Shown piece by piece: positions 22,198-33,415 of a stretch of DNA of 64,000 bases. A program made the position numbers and the translations under genes. Location: assembly GCA_001466705.2 (NCBI GenBank), contig LATX02000251.1, forward strand, positions 124,001 to 188,000, written 5' to 3'. The notes below the pieces were generated by a model. The model was not told where the DNA came from. It saw only the letters and a list, made by a program, of their open reading frames with translations, and did no database searches. This stretch comes from Moniliophthora roreri (taxonomy: Eukaryota > Basidiomycota > Agaricomycetes > Agaricales > Marasmiaceae). Position 1 is the stretch's first letter. Every line of letters starts with the position of its first letter.

Positions 22198-23934
22198 ATG
22201 TCTGAAGGCGCTTGTATTGAGAGAACTGTCATATGTGACAAATGCCAGGCCTCTGTTGAGTATAGTTGCCTACCTTCGGCATCTAACGACGCCCTTCGTT
22301 CTGACTATGCCCCATCGGCGGTAGAAGTCACACGTGCGCGTGCTTTCATCAAGGAAGGAAAGGAGATGTTGAAGCTGTATGACAGAGAACTGGAGAGGAT
22401 ACGGGGTGTACAGGAGAAGTTGGAGACGGACAGGGCGTCCCTGCAGCAGCGGATTGAAGAGCATACCGCCATGATCTCGCCTTTGCGCCGAATCCCTGCA
22501 GAGGTTATGCAAAGGATCTTCTCTCTGGTCTGTTTACCGGAAGGAGAAGAGGAGATGCTTGCACTCGCGCTACGCATTCAATCCGAGATTAGAGCACCCG
22601 CATACCAGATTTCTCTCACGTCTTCACACTGGCGAAATATTGTCCTCAATTATCCATTGCTTTGGAGGTCCTTTTCCCTGGACCTTTTGATGCCATGGAA
22701 GACGGGAATGGACCCGAAGGCTATCGTCGCCATTTACCTGAAGAATGCAGGTACGAGCCCATTGAAGATCGTGATAACCGATTCTGGTAAGAACCACTGG
22801 GACGGGAATATTGATTACAAGGCGACCTTCGACACGGGTATGGCTGTCTTCCGAATGCTGCTCGCTCACGCCGACCAGTTTGGCGAACTCATATTTCTGG
22901 ACGTCAGCGGATCCATTCTCCTGAAAAGGATCACAGGCACTCCAAATATCAACTTTCCCCTCCTACACACGTTCTATGCCGGCGTAGATATGGAGGACGT
23001 GCCATTCGAGTCTACTTTGTGGTTCTGGCGAGCCATCGGTGCAGCTCCCCGTCTGAAACACCTTCAGGGACCATTAGTGGTCCCCGAGGTCGATACAATG
23101 CCATACAATCAACTCACGTCACTAGATGACCTCTATGATGACGACCATCCTCGACTTCTCCGAGTCATACCTAAATGTCGCAACCTCGAGAGGTTGTCTT
23201 TCCGATGGTCTCCGCCATCAGATGAAAATGTGGCGCCGATCCCTTGCGAACTGAAATGCCTCCGAGAGCTATCCATTCGTTCAACGACTCCAGAATTCTG
23301 CCGTGGCGTCCTCAACAATTTCCATGCACCCAATCTCACCTCAATGTCGTTATCTGCCCTTTTTCAGATGCCTCATGAGATCTCCCAATCCTTCTTATCA
23401 ACGATTCGCCGCTTCTCAGATACCCTGCGGGATTTCACATTAAACATAGTCAACATATATCCGAACGACACATCCATGACGGACATTTTGGCTGCGCTCC
23501 CCAATCTGTCGTATTTCAGTGCCCTCTTAAGCGGAGGTGGCGATGAGCAGGAGAAGGCTTCGCCTTGTATTTCTCACTTGCTTGCTAGTTTGACGATTCC
23601 GTCAGACCCATCACCAGGACAAGTCGTAGCACCAAAATTGACCAAACTCTTCCTCCATGAAAACAACACCAGCGTTGACTCTGATGTTATAGATCGACTA
23701 TTAACTATGCTCGAGTCGAGGAGTCAAAGCACGCTCGCTTCCTCGGAGATGGGATCTCGAGTTGCGACATTGCACGAAGTAGAATTCACGTACTGGAAGC
23801 CGAGAACGGGATGGGAACGTTCGCTTCCCGATTTGGTGACTCCCGGAGACTACGAGAGGATAAGAGCGCTCGAGGCAGACGGCACGACATGTACATTAGA
23901 GGAACGGTGGGAGTTTGATGGTGTGGGTATTTAA
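22198..23934 (+). CDS. F-box-like protein with C-terminal leucine-rich region
   Basis: A single uninterrupted 578-codon frame. A Cys pair (CDKC) opens the protein. A coiled coil follows (about residues 45-90), then the F-box signature of agaricomycete F-box-like proteins (MISPLRRIPAEVMQRIF, about 92-110, with SSHWRNIVLNYPLLW at about 143-157), then irregular leucine-rich repeats to the end. F-box proteins of this type are expected to bind Skp1 and recruit substrates to an SCF ubiquitin ligase, with the LRR part choosing the target. The target cannot be told from sequence. The ATG at 22198 is the first in frame. It belongs to a family with three other members in the window, and its C-terminus resembles the partial gene at the right edge. 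Confidence 0.85.
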   Translation: MSEGACIERTVICDKCQASVEYSCLPSASNDALRSDYAPSAVEVTRARAFIKEGKEMLKLYDRELERIRGVQEKLETDRASLQQRIEEHTAMISPLRRIPAEVMQRIFSLVCLPEGEEEMLALALRIQSEIRAPAYQISLTSSHWRNIVLNYPLLWRSFSLDLLMPWKTGMDPKAIVAIYLKNAGTSPLKIVITDSGKNHWDGNIDYKATFDTGMAVFRMLLAHADQFGELIFLDVSGSILLKRITGTPNINFPLLHTFYAGVDMEDVPFESTLWFWRAIGAAPRLKHLQGPLVVPEVDTMPYNQLTSLDDLYDDDHPRLLRVIPKCRNLERLSFRWSPPSDENVAPIPCELKCLRELSIRSTTPEFCRGVLNNFHAPNLTSMSLSALFQMPHEISQSFLSTIRRFSDTLRDFTLNIVNIYPNDTSMTDILAALPNLSYFSALLSGGGDEQEKASPCISHLLASLTIPSDPSPGQVVAPKLTKLFLHENNTSVDSDVIDRLLTMLESRSQSTLASSEMGSRVATLHEVEFTYWKPRTGWERSLPDLVTPGDYERIRALEADGTTCTLEERWEFDGVGI

Positions 23935-24216
23935 CTGAAAGTATGCATTATCTATAGCTGTATGTTGTAATGGCGCATCATGTTCTGTATCAGCGAAGGT
24001 TCAGCTCAAACCCAGCGCAGACTTTCATTCTGACATGTAATAACCGCTTGAGAAGCCCACAGATAAGTACACTCATTTCAGTTATACTATTACATCCGAC
24101 AAATCACGGGAAAAAACCCTTGTGCTCATTGTTCCCAGCTTCCTGATGTTAACGGTCAATGGATCCTTGTATGAATCAAGGTGTTCCTCAATCACTCTGT
24201 CGTTGGAGTCGTATCT

Positions 24217-25549
24217 TTACACAAATACATAGCTTAGAATCAACTTGCGTAATTGTTCAGTTCGCTGCCCGCCCCCCAGACCATGCCCCGCTTCCTCCTC
24301 AACCCCGCCATTTTGAAGGCGAGGCTCGCAACTTCGGACTGTCGAGTTGAAGTGAGATGAATTCTCATGTAGGTAGAGATACACCAGCGTACGAGCGAGA
24401 GGCGGTGAGGTTGATGAGGCAGATGTGGCGAGTTTTGAGAGCAAGTAAGATGCCATGTTCTGCATATCTCGTGCCCACTCAGGGAGACAGGGAAGTCCAC
24501 AACATTAGGACATACCTCCAGAATTCAATAAGTGGCATTGAAGAAGCAGATCTGATCCATGCTCAAGATTTCCCGATGCTGCTTGGAGGCGAGTTGAGGT
24601 TTTGACAGTACTGCAGGTCAAAGGGGAGTTATGGAATGCAATGTGAATGCTGGCAGGAATAGCACCTCTAGAGAGGCAGGGAGGAGGGAGAGAGCTGAGG
24701 CGCTGAGGCGCCAGTCTCCGATGCTGATACCGAAAGCTCGTAGATGAGGGAGGTTAATCGTGGTGAGGGCTGGGCCATATCCGCTCAGCCGGAGATCCGG
24801 TAACAGTGGAATGACTTTCCAGAGCCATACAGCCTCTTCTACGGTCCGCATCTGTGCCGATATCACTCGGAAATGGCGTAGAATTGAGAAGGGTAAACTT
24901 CTATGGGGCATGAAGTTTTTGGACGGAGCTTCACAATTGACATCGATCCCCAACCTGAGAAAGCGCATAGTATGATGCCTCAGTAATATCCAGTGCTTTG
25001 AAGCCCTCGATATACTGTCCCATACGCATAGCCCTCATCTCGGCGGATGGTTCTAAATGACTCCGATTCGAATGTCTAGAGAATGGCTGCCCGATTCCTT
25101 GATGCACGACTGCAGAACCTTTGCGAGTTCCCGTTCCTCGAATCATATATCGAGTGAGATATTGGGCCAAAAAATGCGACAGGAACCAACTACTTTACTC
25201 CAGTGGGCAAACGCGAGGCAAGGTGCGCGTGGAGGTATGGACAGCTCGTGTTCGAGTGATACGGAGCGAATATTGGACAGGAGGATATTCGATACATTCT
25301 CTCAAGAAACAAAGCATGGTGTTCCTGGATTCCTCCTTTTATCGCATTCCTCCTATCCTCCAGCCCGGCAAGCATTAATTTAACACGACGAATCTCCTCG
25401 TTGCACATTTGCAGCTTCTCTTCCTCACTTTTTATTATGGATCGTGTTTGAAGGACGTCGGTATCGGTGAGCAAGTAATCCGAGCGGAGAGTGGACTGCT
25501 GGAATGCGCGGGATTCTTCAATGGATGCGTGGTATTTACTGGTGGCCAT
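24217..25549 (-). pseudogene. Decayed F-box-like gene
   Basis: The minus strand starts at ATG 25549 with a coiled-coil N-terminus of the agaricomycete F-box-like type, including QEHHALFLERM where the family has 'HxALLSPxRRLP'. The F-box itself is not readable, and the frame ends at 25190. Leucine-rich, LRR-like pieces continue in other frames (25170-24931, 24968-24618, 24465-24217). Some shifts could be introns, but the damaged F-box core and multiple frame changes make a pseudogene more likely. It points towards the intact F-box gene at 22198-23934 (tail to tail). Confidence 0.5.
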
Positions 25550-27534
25550 AGCTCTTCTAGAGCAGAATCAGTCTGATAGTAATAGTTCAAGTGACTAATG
25601 ACCACATACCTCAAGGTTGTTCCGAGCTCTTTGAGTCCCTTCCGACCGCCAAAAAAGTGTTTTCCTGAAACTTGAGGCGAGTTACTTATTAGAAGAAATA
25701 GCTCGACATGGTAGTTATGGTCCAGGCGCGTCACTTTGACCCAGACCACCGTGATCATGCTCAGCCCAACCCGTCTATAGTCACAACGCGGCACTGTGTC
25801 GGGTACGTGAGCTTATATAGGATCAGAGGAAATCTTCACTGATATTTCGACCAAATCCCCCGCCGCCGGGGTCGTTTTCGAGCTGCACTAGTTTTCATCG
25901 ACCACTTTCAACACACTGCATTCGTGGGTTCAATTTAGCTGTTGAAGTTGACCACTGTGCTGATATTCTGGCTAGAAATAGGCACAGCAAATGAGCAATC
26001 TGCATCCTCAATAGCAGAAGGGTATTTCTACGAAGCAACATAGCACGACTGCAGTTGATCATTGCATTATGCTCCCCCTATCCATCTGCATCCCACTCGC
26101 CGCTCGGATAACTTCCATACCGTGATAAATCTCGTGAAGTTACTGAATTAGAACACGTGCTGCTACAACGTTTTATGAAGAGCTTTCGCGAATTCGGGGG
26201 AACAAGTCACGGTCCACACCTACGTTGGAGGAGAATACGCATGCTTTGCCAGGAGTTATCAGGGAGGAGTTATCAAGGGCTCCCTATGGAGGTGCTGAAG
26301 CCATTACAACCTCGGCCGTATACCGACGGAGGCTACTGGTTATGCTTTCTACGTTACTCAGCCTGGTGACCTATCATTCCAAAAATCTATGTCCGGATCT
26401 ACATCCAGCGCTTTGCCTAGCATCCTTTTGACATTCGGGTAGAGGAGTCATGCTGTGGTTCTGTGCAGTCCTGGATTCGCATGTCCGTACGCCAAATGTG
26501 CTCCAAGTCTGGAAGAATGCATAATGTTATCAATGGACCTCGGCAATGTACCACTCCACATAATCCGCCTTATGTACATCAAAATCACAAGGGACTCGTG
26601 TTCCTCCAACATCGTAGTTCCTAGAGTGAAATGTCTTTCTCGGTTCAACGTGATCTCGCATTACAACCTACAGTGCTGGATTATTTGCGGCAATGAGCCG
26701 AGGGCACTTCATCGGCTTTTGATCATGTTGATGTCGAACTCGTTCGGCACGAATAGTCAGAGGAAACGTGCAAGAACGGGGCCGCTCTGACGCGCAACCC
26801 GTTCGGCAGTTCTGCAAGTGGGTGACAAATCAAGGCTCTAGCCGCGCACACAGCAAGATGACAAGTGGGTGGATAGGACAATGAATTAAGGATCAGAATG
26901 AACTGGAGTATCATGGAACCTTCACCCTCTTTCGTTGTTTTGAATGATATCGCTTCCAAGGTCAGCTGTATCTCTCTCCATATCCTGCCACTAATCAGAT
27001 GTACGCAGCGTCCCCTTAACCTTTCTGCACCATACGACCGCTAATGTGGAGTCTCCATCGCATAGATGGCTAAATTACTTGGTCATGAGCGCCAGTGTTT
27101 ATTTAATTGCGGGCGGTCATCTTATCTGATAGCGATCAATGCATCGTATGGCGATAAGATATGATCCGAATGGACGCTCCAGGTTCTGACTCTTGGACGT
27201 CTCCGTCAGCCAGCAATTGGCCAGCAAGGCTCCTAAATCCAACCAACCTGCCTCCATTAAACTCGAAAAGACTCAAGTTTTCGCTCCAAATTTATATGCT
27301 TCAGTGCGGGACGACAATGCCCTCGACTTTCCTTGAAGTTTCCAAAATGTTGCGTCTACATCTACACTCAGTATGCATGAGTCAGGGCTGCGCATTGTAT
27401 AACTGAATGTAGGCCGAACCGGAGCGACTTGGATCTATTCTAGGGTCGCAGCAAGCTATACTTAGGCCATATCACGGAGAAATTTAACGAACAGTCGTGT
27501 TGTTAGACAACTGGAAAAGGGCAAGACTCAAAGG
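25550..27534. other. Long intergenic stretch without a recognisable gene
   Basis: Short open frames occur on both strands (for example plus 26455-26790 and minus 25794-25435), but none shows a known motif or a convincing exon chain. Some LRR-like wording in 26.2-26.8 kb hints at another decayed F-box copy, too weak to call. Confidence 0.35.
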
Positions 27535-27542
27535 TATATAAA
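27535..27542 (+). promoter_or_regulatory. TATA box of the O-methyltransferase gene
   Basis: TATATAAA, 77-84 bp upstream of the ATG at 27619, followed by a C/T-rich leader. This is a normal core-promoter position for a fungal gene with a short 5' UTR. Confidence 0.55.
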
Positions 27543-27618
27543 CCCTAGCACTTTTGTTTCAAATTACTCATCACCTCAAAGCCTCTCTCTTCCACTCAAA
27601 TTTACTGAAACTCAAACA

Positions 27619-28481
27619 ATGGCTACCGGTACCAACAGCACCCGTGGCGATGTTCTTCTTACATCTACTCTTGTCCGTGAGGACAAGTTCCATCAATCAT
27701 TCCTTATTAAACCCGATTCTGTTCTTGAAAATGCAGCCAGCCGCTCTCTTGAGAACGGTCTGCCTGACATTGCTCTCAGTGCGCTTCAAGGCAAATTCAT
27801 CTACCTGCTGGCGAAGGCAATCGGCGCCAAAAGAATTCTAGAGGTCGGCACATTGGGAGGGTAGGCCTTTCAAGCCTTTCATTTCTTTCGAAAAGCTGAA
27901 CATTCACAGTTATTCAGCCATCTGGCTTGCCCGCGCCCTTCCTGACGACGGTGAGCTCATCACCCTCGAGAAGGAAGAGAAACATGCCAAGGTAAGTTTA
28001 ACGATGACCCTCTGCATTCTCATTTACGTTGCTCATAATATTGTACAGATTGCTAGAGAGCATCTAGACTATGCCGGAGCCGACGTCTCTTCTCGCGTCA
28101 AAATTCTCGTAGGAGCTGCTGCCGGCACCATGCCTACGCTCACCACAGACCCCGCTCCTTTCGATATGGTCTTCATCGATGCAGATAAATCGGCCTTTGT
28201 CACTTATTATATGGAGGCCAAACGCCTAGTTCGATCCGGTGGCGTAATCGTAAGTACCCCTCCTACATTCATGCGGAATGTCCGGCTCACGAAATTCGCA
28301 GGTCATTGATAACATGATGTTTCAGGGTGAAGTATCCAATCTGTCTAATACTCACCCCGTATACGTCAAAATCAGGGAGCTTTTGAAAGTCCTAAAGGAT
28401 GATGACGAGGTCGAAGCTACGACGGTTGGGACGGCTGGTATCAAGGGGTTTGATGGTTTTTTGTTCGCTCGGAAGAAGTAA
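27619..28481 (+). CDS. SAM-dependent O-methyltransferase (caffeoyl-CoA OMT family 3)
   Basis: Four exons (27619-27860, 27910-27991, 28049-28249, 28302-28481) joined by GT-AG introns of 49-57 bp give 234 residues, the usual size for the family. Motif I is LEVGTLGGYSAIWLA (across the first intron), followed by LITLEKEEKHA, the acidic FDMVFIDADK that binds metal and SAM, and VIDNMM. The family transfers methyl from S-adenosylmethionine to catechol-type hydroxyls, needs a divalent cation and is cytosolic. The substrate in this fungus is unknown. It stands alone, convergent with the COA3-like gene, with no secondary-metabolite genes around it. Confidence 0.88.
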
Positions 28482-28686
28482 AAAAAGTGAAATCATTACT
28501 GTAAAGAAGCTCGATATGGACAAGAGTACACGGAAATTGACAAGAAAATACACCGTGGCTGGTAAATATCACATGTGCAGATCTGTAGAGTATATGTGGT
28601 GGTGTTACAACATGTTAGTTCAACAAATATCGGAGGAATCCTAGTAATTGTCGGATGTCATGAATCCAAGAGTCGGGCATAAGAGA

Positions 28687-29305
28687 TCAACAGTGGCTGG
28701 ATTGCATGAAACCAATGTTGTCGATAGGAGGCGCTCCCCAAACTAGTGTCTTTCCCTGTGGATCGAGCAGCCAAGGATACTGTTTGTCCATGAACGAACC
28801 GACAAGAAGACCTCTACCTCGCAACTTTGACGGCTGCGGCCACGTATCTGCATCCTCTACGACCTCTTCAGTGATTGATCGAGCGACGTCAAAACTATTC
28901 AACACAGTATTATCTTTTGCTGAAGAGGTGGTTTCCGTATATGCTTTCAACTTCTCAACAACCGCACCAGCTGCCCATGTCATAGCTGTACCTTCTTCGT
29001 CCATAGCCACCGGTTGCTTCATCATCGCTTCGGGAACCTTGTTTCGAGCCTCCTCATTGATATTGTCAACTTGCCTGACTGTCGAGTAAACGTATACACC
29101 GATAGCGAGAGCACCAAGAATGGCTCCTGTTGCAACATTCTTGGCAAGAAAGGGTTGAGGTTGCCGTGCTCGTATCAGGCCTGGAGGTATAGACTGCGTA
29201 TGTCGGTCAGCTTGATGGAGTGAATGAGAGCGTAGGAGCGTTTACCCCTGTTTCGATACTGGCCTTGGGTAGTTCTCGGGCCATTCTGTTGGTTCTTTCC
29301 TCCAT
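28687..29305 (-). CDS. coa3: Cytochrome c oxidase assembly factor 3-like protein
   Basis: Two exons (29305-29246, 29193-28687; 52-bp GT-AG intron) give 188 residues. The core is a COA3-type segment: PPGLIRARQPQPF, then one membrane helix (KNVATGAILGALAIGVYVYS) and a short charged coiled segment. The C-terminus has GKTLVWGAPPIDNIG. COA3 proteins sit in the mitochondrial inner membrane and help translate and assemble Cox1. The start was chosen at the Met just before MEERTNRMARELPKA; an upstream in-frame Met at 29410 would add 35 residues. It is longer than yeast Coa3 because of the C-terminal extension. The call rests on the helix and flanking motif, so it is moderate. Confidence 0.6.
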
Positions 29306-29639
29306 GTTATTGATGATGGTAGCAGTAAGAAGTGCGACACGGACACGTGGCGTTTGCAGAGGTGACCTTAGCCATGACGTCGACGGTCGACGTGTTTGAT
29401 AGCGTCTCACGGACTCGTAAGGTATCCCGCAGTAAAGGTGGAAGGGACAAACTGTGTATGGTCATTGGATTGTACATTACTACGTTATACTTAGCGAGCT
29501 AGCGTACATAACTGATTTCAGGAACCCACTATCCGCCATCACCCGACCAACATCCGCCCCTTTGAAACTTCCGAAAACAGTCGCAAGTAGTTGGAGCCTA
29601 GCCAATCAACTGATAAGCCATTATGAACTCGTGAACTTT

Positions 29640-30570
29640 GTAGGAGCCTCCCCTGAGACCGCCGCTAAATTGCTGGTGCCTTGCAAGGCTTAATCTGACC
29701 GAAAAAAGATGTCTGTACTCGGCTGGACAGGTACATACCGTGGAGTGGGAGAGTAAAAGTGCTCCAGAAGTGGTCTGGACGAGGGCAGGATATACTACGG
29801 CAAAGAATGCCACGGACGCGATCCGAAAATTGACTTGACCTAGACCACTTGAGTTCAGGCTAAATAGAAGGCTGTTCACCACTCGCTTCGCAATCCCCTA
29901 GATGATTTGCAATCAAATGAACGGCTACCACGTACTTGGTGTTAGTAACGAGCTCGATTCGATGCTCTAGTCCGAGTCTCGTCGCATGTATGAACTCCGG
30001 ATATTGTTGAGCTCTAAGCGCCTTGGGATCCACCCCTGTTCGGCTCCAGGCCATCACAAGATTACCACCAAAATGGGCTTGTGTGGGGACTCTACATATG
30101 GAGGAAGTCAGGAAGAGACACCGAACACCAATAGCATTCCGGGTCCAGCAACAAATAGAAATGGGTTCGGCAACTCAACAGCGCCTTCTGTCAGAATGGT
30201 AATTCATTTCGACATAGACGTATCAGACGGAGTCTGGACAAAAGGACTGGAGCATATTCGAGAGTCGGTGTTAATTCTGGTGTGGGATCTGCGACGCGTA
30301 CTCGGTGGTGAATCGACCTTGTGTGTGCTACGAGAATTCCGTGAACCAATTAGCTTCAAGTGCCAGGCAGTCTAGAATCCACTTTGTGACAAGGTCCATC
30401 AACCAATCTGAACTTTGCGGCCGCGATGGGATTGGCTCTTGCATTGGCCAGCTCACAGCAGGTTCCGGTCTGATATCGAAAGGAAAAGATGCGGCTAAAG
30501 GCCAGAAAAAGCCTATGATGGACTCGACCAGAGTCTCGACTCGATAGTTGTTGCAGGGGAAGCCGCGGCC
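29640..30570 (-). CDS. Uncharacterised multi-exon gene (exon model partial)
   Basis: The minus strand shows coding-like blocks joined by plausible splice sites. One exon of about 80 codons (30570-30330) opens after a TTTTTACAG acceptor and reads NNYRVETLVESIIGFFWPL, SWPMQEPIP and VTKWILDCLALEANWFTEF. A middle block around 30.05-29.94 kb reads GVDPKALRAQQYPEFIHATR and RIELVTNTK, ending at a GTACGT donor. After an acceptor near 29.89 kb it continues RVVNSLLFSLNSSG and a hydrophobic segment (IASVAFFAVVYPALVQTTSG) to a GTATGT donor at about 29.74 kb. I could not link all exons or find the start codon. The family is not recognised; the hydrophobic segment suggests a membrane protein. It lies head-to-head with the hydroxylase gene at 30643. 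Confidence 0.45.
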
Positions 30571-30642
30571 CGTGCTGTAAAAATAAAAAGATTTTTGAGA
30601 AAATCAAGTAAACTTTTTTCTCACTTCTTCCACACGACGTCG

Positions 30643-32926
30643 ATGGCCAAGTCCCATGCACGGTCGCCATCTCCCTCCTCAGATCCTACTCCCCTCATAA
30701 AAAGGCTCAAAACAGCTCATACCACCAATTCGGTTGACGATGTCATCGCCAGTTTCGCGCCGGAGGTTCTTGACCATCACAATATTGCAAAGCTCAACAA
30801 GGAATACAAGGAAAGCGAGCCTTTTCGCTATGCTCTAGTTGAGAAGCTTTTCCAAGATGATCTATTGAGGAATGTGAAGGACGAATGTATGAGCGAACTC
30901 AACTTTACTACCAAGGAAACGGATATCTACAAGGCACGCCGTTTTTTCACCGATTTCTGTCCATCTTGCGTGCTGATCTTGCAGTCTAGGTCAACCAAAC
31001 CGGCGACCTTGCGTCATTGAACTACCTTTCAGAGTCCCAGATCTCACTTCTACCCAATCTTCTCAAACTCCGTGATGCCTTATACTCTCCCCAATTCCGC
31101 TCGTTTCTACGATCTGTTACGGGCTGTGGACCTCTGTCTGGCATCAAACAGGACATGTCGGTCAACTCGTATACCAAAGGATGTCATCTTCTTAACCATG
31201 ACGATGTCATCGGTACACGACGCGTTTCATATATCCTCTACATGCCCTTGCCTCACTACCAGGTCTGGCCACCAGCCTGGGGTGGTGCGTTAGAGCTATA
31301 CCCAGTAAAACCTAATGAAGACGGCATCCTAGAGCCTGAAAGTGTCCCCATGAAGAGCGTAGCACCCAGTTGGAACCAATTCATCTTTTTCGAGGTACAG
31401 CCTGGAAGAAGTTTTCATTCGGTCGAGGAAGTCATCGTCGGTGAAGGAGAAGACACCAGAGTACGTTTAAGCATAAGTGGCTGGTTCCATGCAGCCCAAG
31501 AAGGGGAGGAAGGATACGAGCCTCCGTCGATGGAACCTGAAATGAAAAGTTCGAGGGATCAACTGGTTCGTAATCCCGCTTCCCTTCATCTGATTGCAGA
31601 TCTCATTCTTCGCCTCATATTAGGCGGAGAGTCAGACAAACTTCAAGTCATACTCTACTTCCGAAACAGTTGGGGATGCGCCCCCTTTGCCAGACATGGA
31701 GCTTTCTGAAGAACACATCTCATTCCTCAGCGAGTTCCTCAATCCTGTTTACCTTCAACCCCACACGATGAAGGCTCTTGCAGGACGTTTTATTGACGAG
31801 TCCTCTCTCGAGCTCCACTCATTCTTGTCAAGTGACCTTGCACATGCTCTTGAACCCCGTTTGCGAGACCTAGATGCGAAGGACGGCTTAGGGCCTGAAC
31901 GTGAAGGCCGGATACCACCTCATTCTGCTGGTGTCGACCTACCCAGTAATATATCCAATGGCCACACAAATCGCCCTTCAAGCGCTACCGCCTCCAACGG
32001 AACAAAAACAACACCGTCCGCATGGACAATCAAAGGCCCTCCGCACAAACACCGTTATTGCACATTGTTGCCGCCCTCTCCATCAGCACCGGCAATATCG
32101 ATCACACCGTTGTCAGCCCATCCTTCGCCCTCTGAGATCCTTCGTGTACTTCAGGATGAGCTTTTCCCATCACAGGCGTTCAGAGCATGGTTGGCTATTG
32201 TAACTAGACTCCTGCCTCTAAGATTTTTTGTAGAGGCAAGAAGATTCCGTCCTGGTTTGGATTACACGTTGGCTACGAGCGAAGAGAAAGAGGCTCGGCT
32301 CGATGTTGTCCTTGGATTGACACCTGAGATCAAGGGGCCCGAGAACACTGAAACTAGTACCGGAAGAAGGAGAGCAATCCGAGAGAAGCCCCCAGTGAGG
32401 GGATGGAGTGCAGCTGAATGGGGCGGTTGGGAGGTATGAATACGCTTTTTCTATTCAGGATGACAGTCCCAACGTGCCTCTTTAGTGCTACATGGCCCCA
32501 CACAACGAGGAAGACGACCCGGCAGTCTATCGCTCAGGAACATACAAAAAATCCGACGCTCTTGCGAACGGGAAACCCCAGCGCGCCGAGAACGGACATG
32601 CCAATGGTTCTGTACCCAACGGTAAACCTGCCTCGAACAGCGTATCTTCTGACGGAAAGAGCAAGAGTCCATCACCTTCACACTCCGAGGACGCTGATGG
32701 CGATGTCGAGATTCCTGATGCCGAGGAAGACGAGGAAGACGATAGTACCCTGCTTACTGTCCAGCCTGGCTTCAATCGTCTCCTACTCGTCTTGAGAGAT
32801 GAGCGCGTCATGCGATTTGTCAAGTATGTCAGCGCAGCTGCCGAGGGATCGAGGTGGGACGTATGTGCAGAGTATGAGGTCGGGATGATGCAAGAAGATG
32901 AGGGAGATGAAGCTGGTGAAGCTTGA
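30643..32926 (+). CDS. tpa1: Tpa1/Ofd1-type prolyl 3,4-dihydroxylase (2-oxoglutarate/Fe dioxygenase)
   Basis: Four exons (30643-30933, 30990-31565, 31624-32433, 32486-32926) keep frame and give 705 residues. The N-terminal catalytic domain carries DMSVNSYTKGCHLLNHDD (iron ligands H and D), the distal iron His in GRSFHSVEEV, and the 2-oxoglutarate Arg in RVRLSISGWFH. A second, non-catalytic double-stranded beta-helix domain follows, then an acidic low-complexity insert (about 550-630) and a C-terminal FVKYVSAAAEGSRWD segment. Homologues hydroxylate a proline of ribosomal protein uS12 (Rps23) and act in translation termination or oxygen sensing. The first intron uses a GC donor (AAG|GCACGC). 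Length and domain order fit the family. Confidence 0.9.
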
Positions 32927-33377
32927 GATGGGCAGGCGTTGGCATGTACATCATACACGAGGACTCCCAGTAAGTATACCCTAACATCTACTGGTACCAT
33001 ACGAGAGGGGGACATTACTGATATCCATAGCAGCTGACCAGACAGCTGAGATCTTCTAGTCCAATCTACAACATATAGTCCTGTACCTTTTATCCTACTT
33101 GTCTTTTTACTTGTCTACTTGCATAGTGCTGCAAGCATACGTAACGAATATTATGAATTTCGATCTATCCTGGCGTGCGTGAAATGCTTCGGCAGTCCAC
33201 CCGTGGATACTCTTTTCTGACTCGCATCACAAATTTCATCTCGCTCCGATCTCAGCTAAAGGAACGATGATGCAAAGGAGTTTTTCCAGCATTGCCATTC
33301 AGCTGTATCAATAAAATTCGGCGCATGCGGACCAGACCGGAAGGACAAAGGAGCCCATTCGTCTGACTCAGCCCACC
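32927..33377. other. Intergenic spacer
   Basis: No gene is seen between the hydroxylase stop codon and the promoter of the alpha/beta-hydrolase. Confidence 0.5.
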
Positions 33378-33383
33378 TATAAA
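33378..33383 (+). promoter_or_regulatory. TATA box of the alpha/beta-hydrolase gene
   Basis: TATAAA only 33-38 bp before the ATG at 33416. This predicts transcription starting essentially at the start codon, or a very short leader, unless another start is used. Confidence 0.5.
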
Positions 33384-33415
33384 GGATTCTTGGGATCCAT
33401 TGCTCCTCTGCAACC

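Noticed and set aside
26157..26790. Plus-strand open frames as a coding gene
   Set aside because: No domain, no exon continuity and no family resemblance; the weak LRR flavour could be an old F-box relic but is not strong enough to call.
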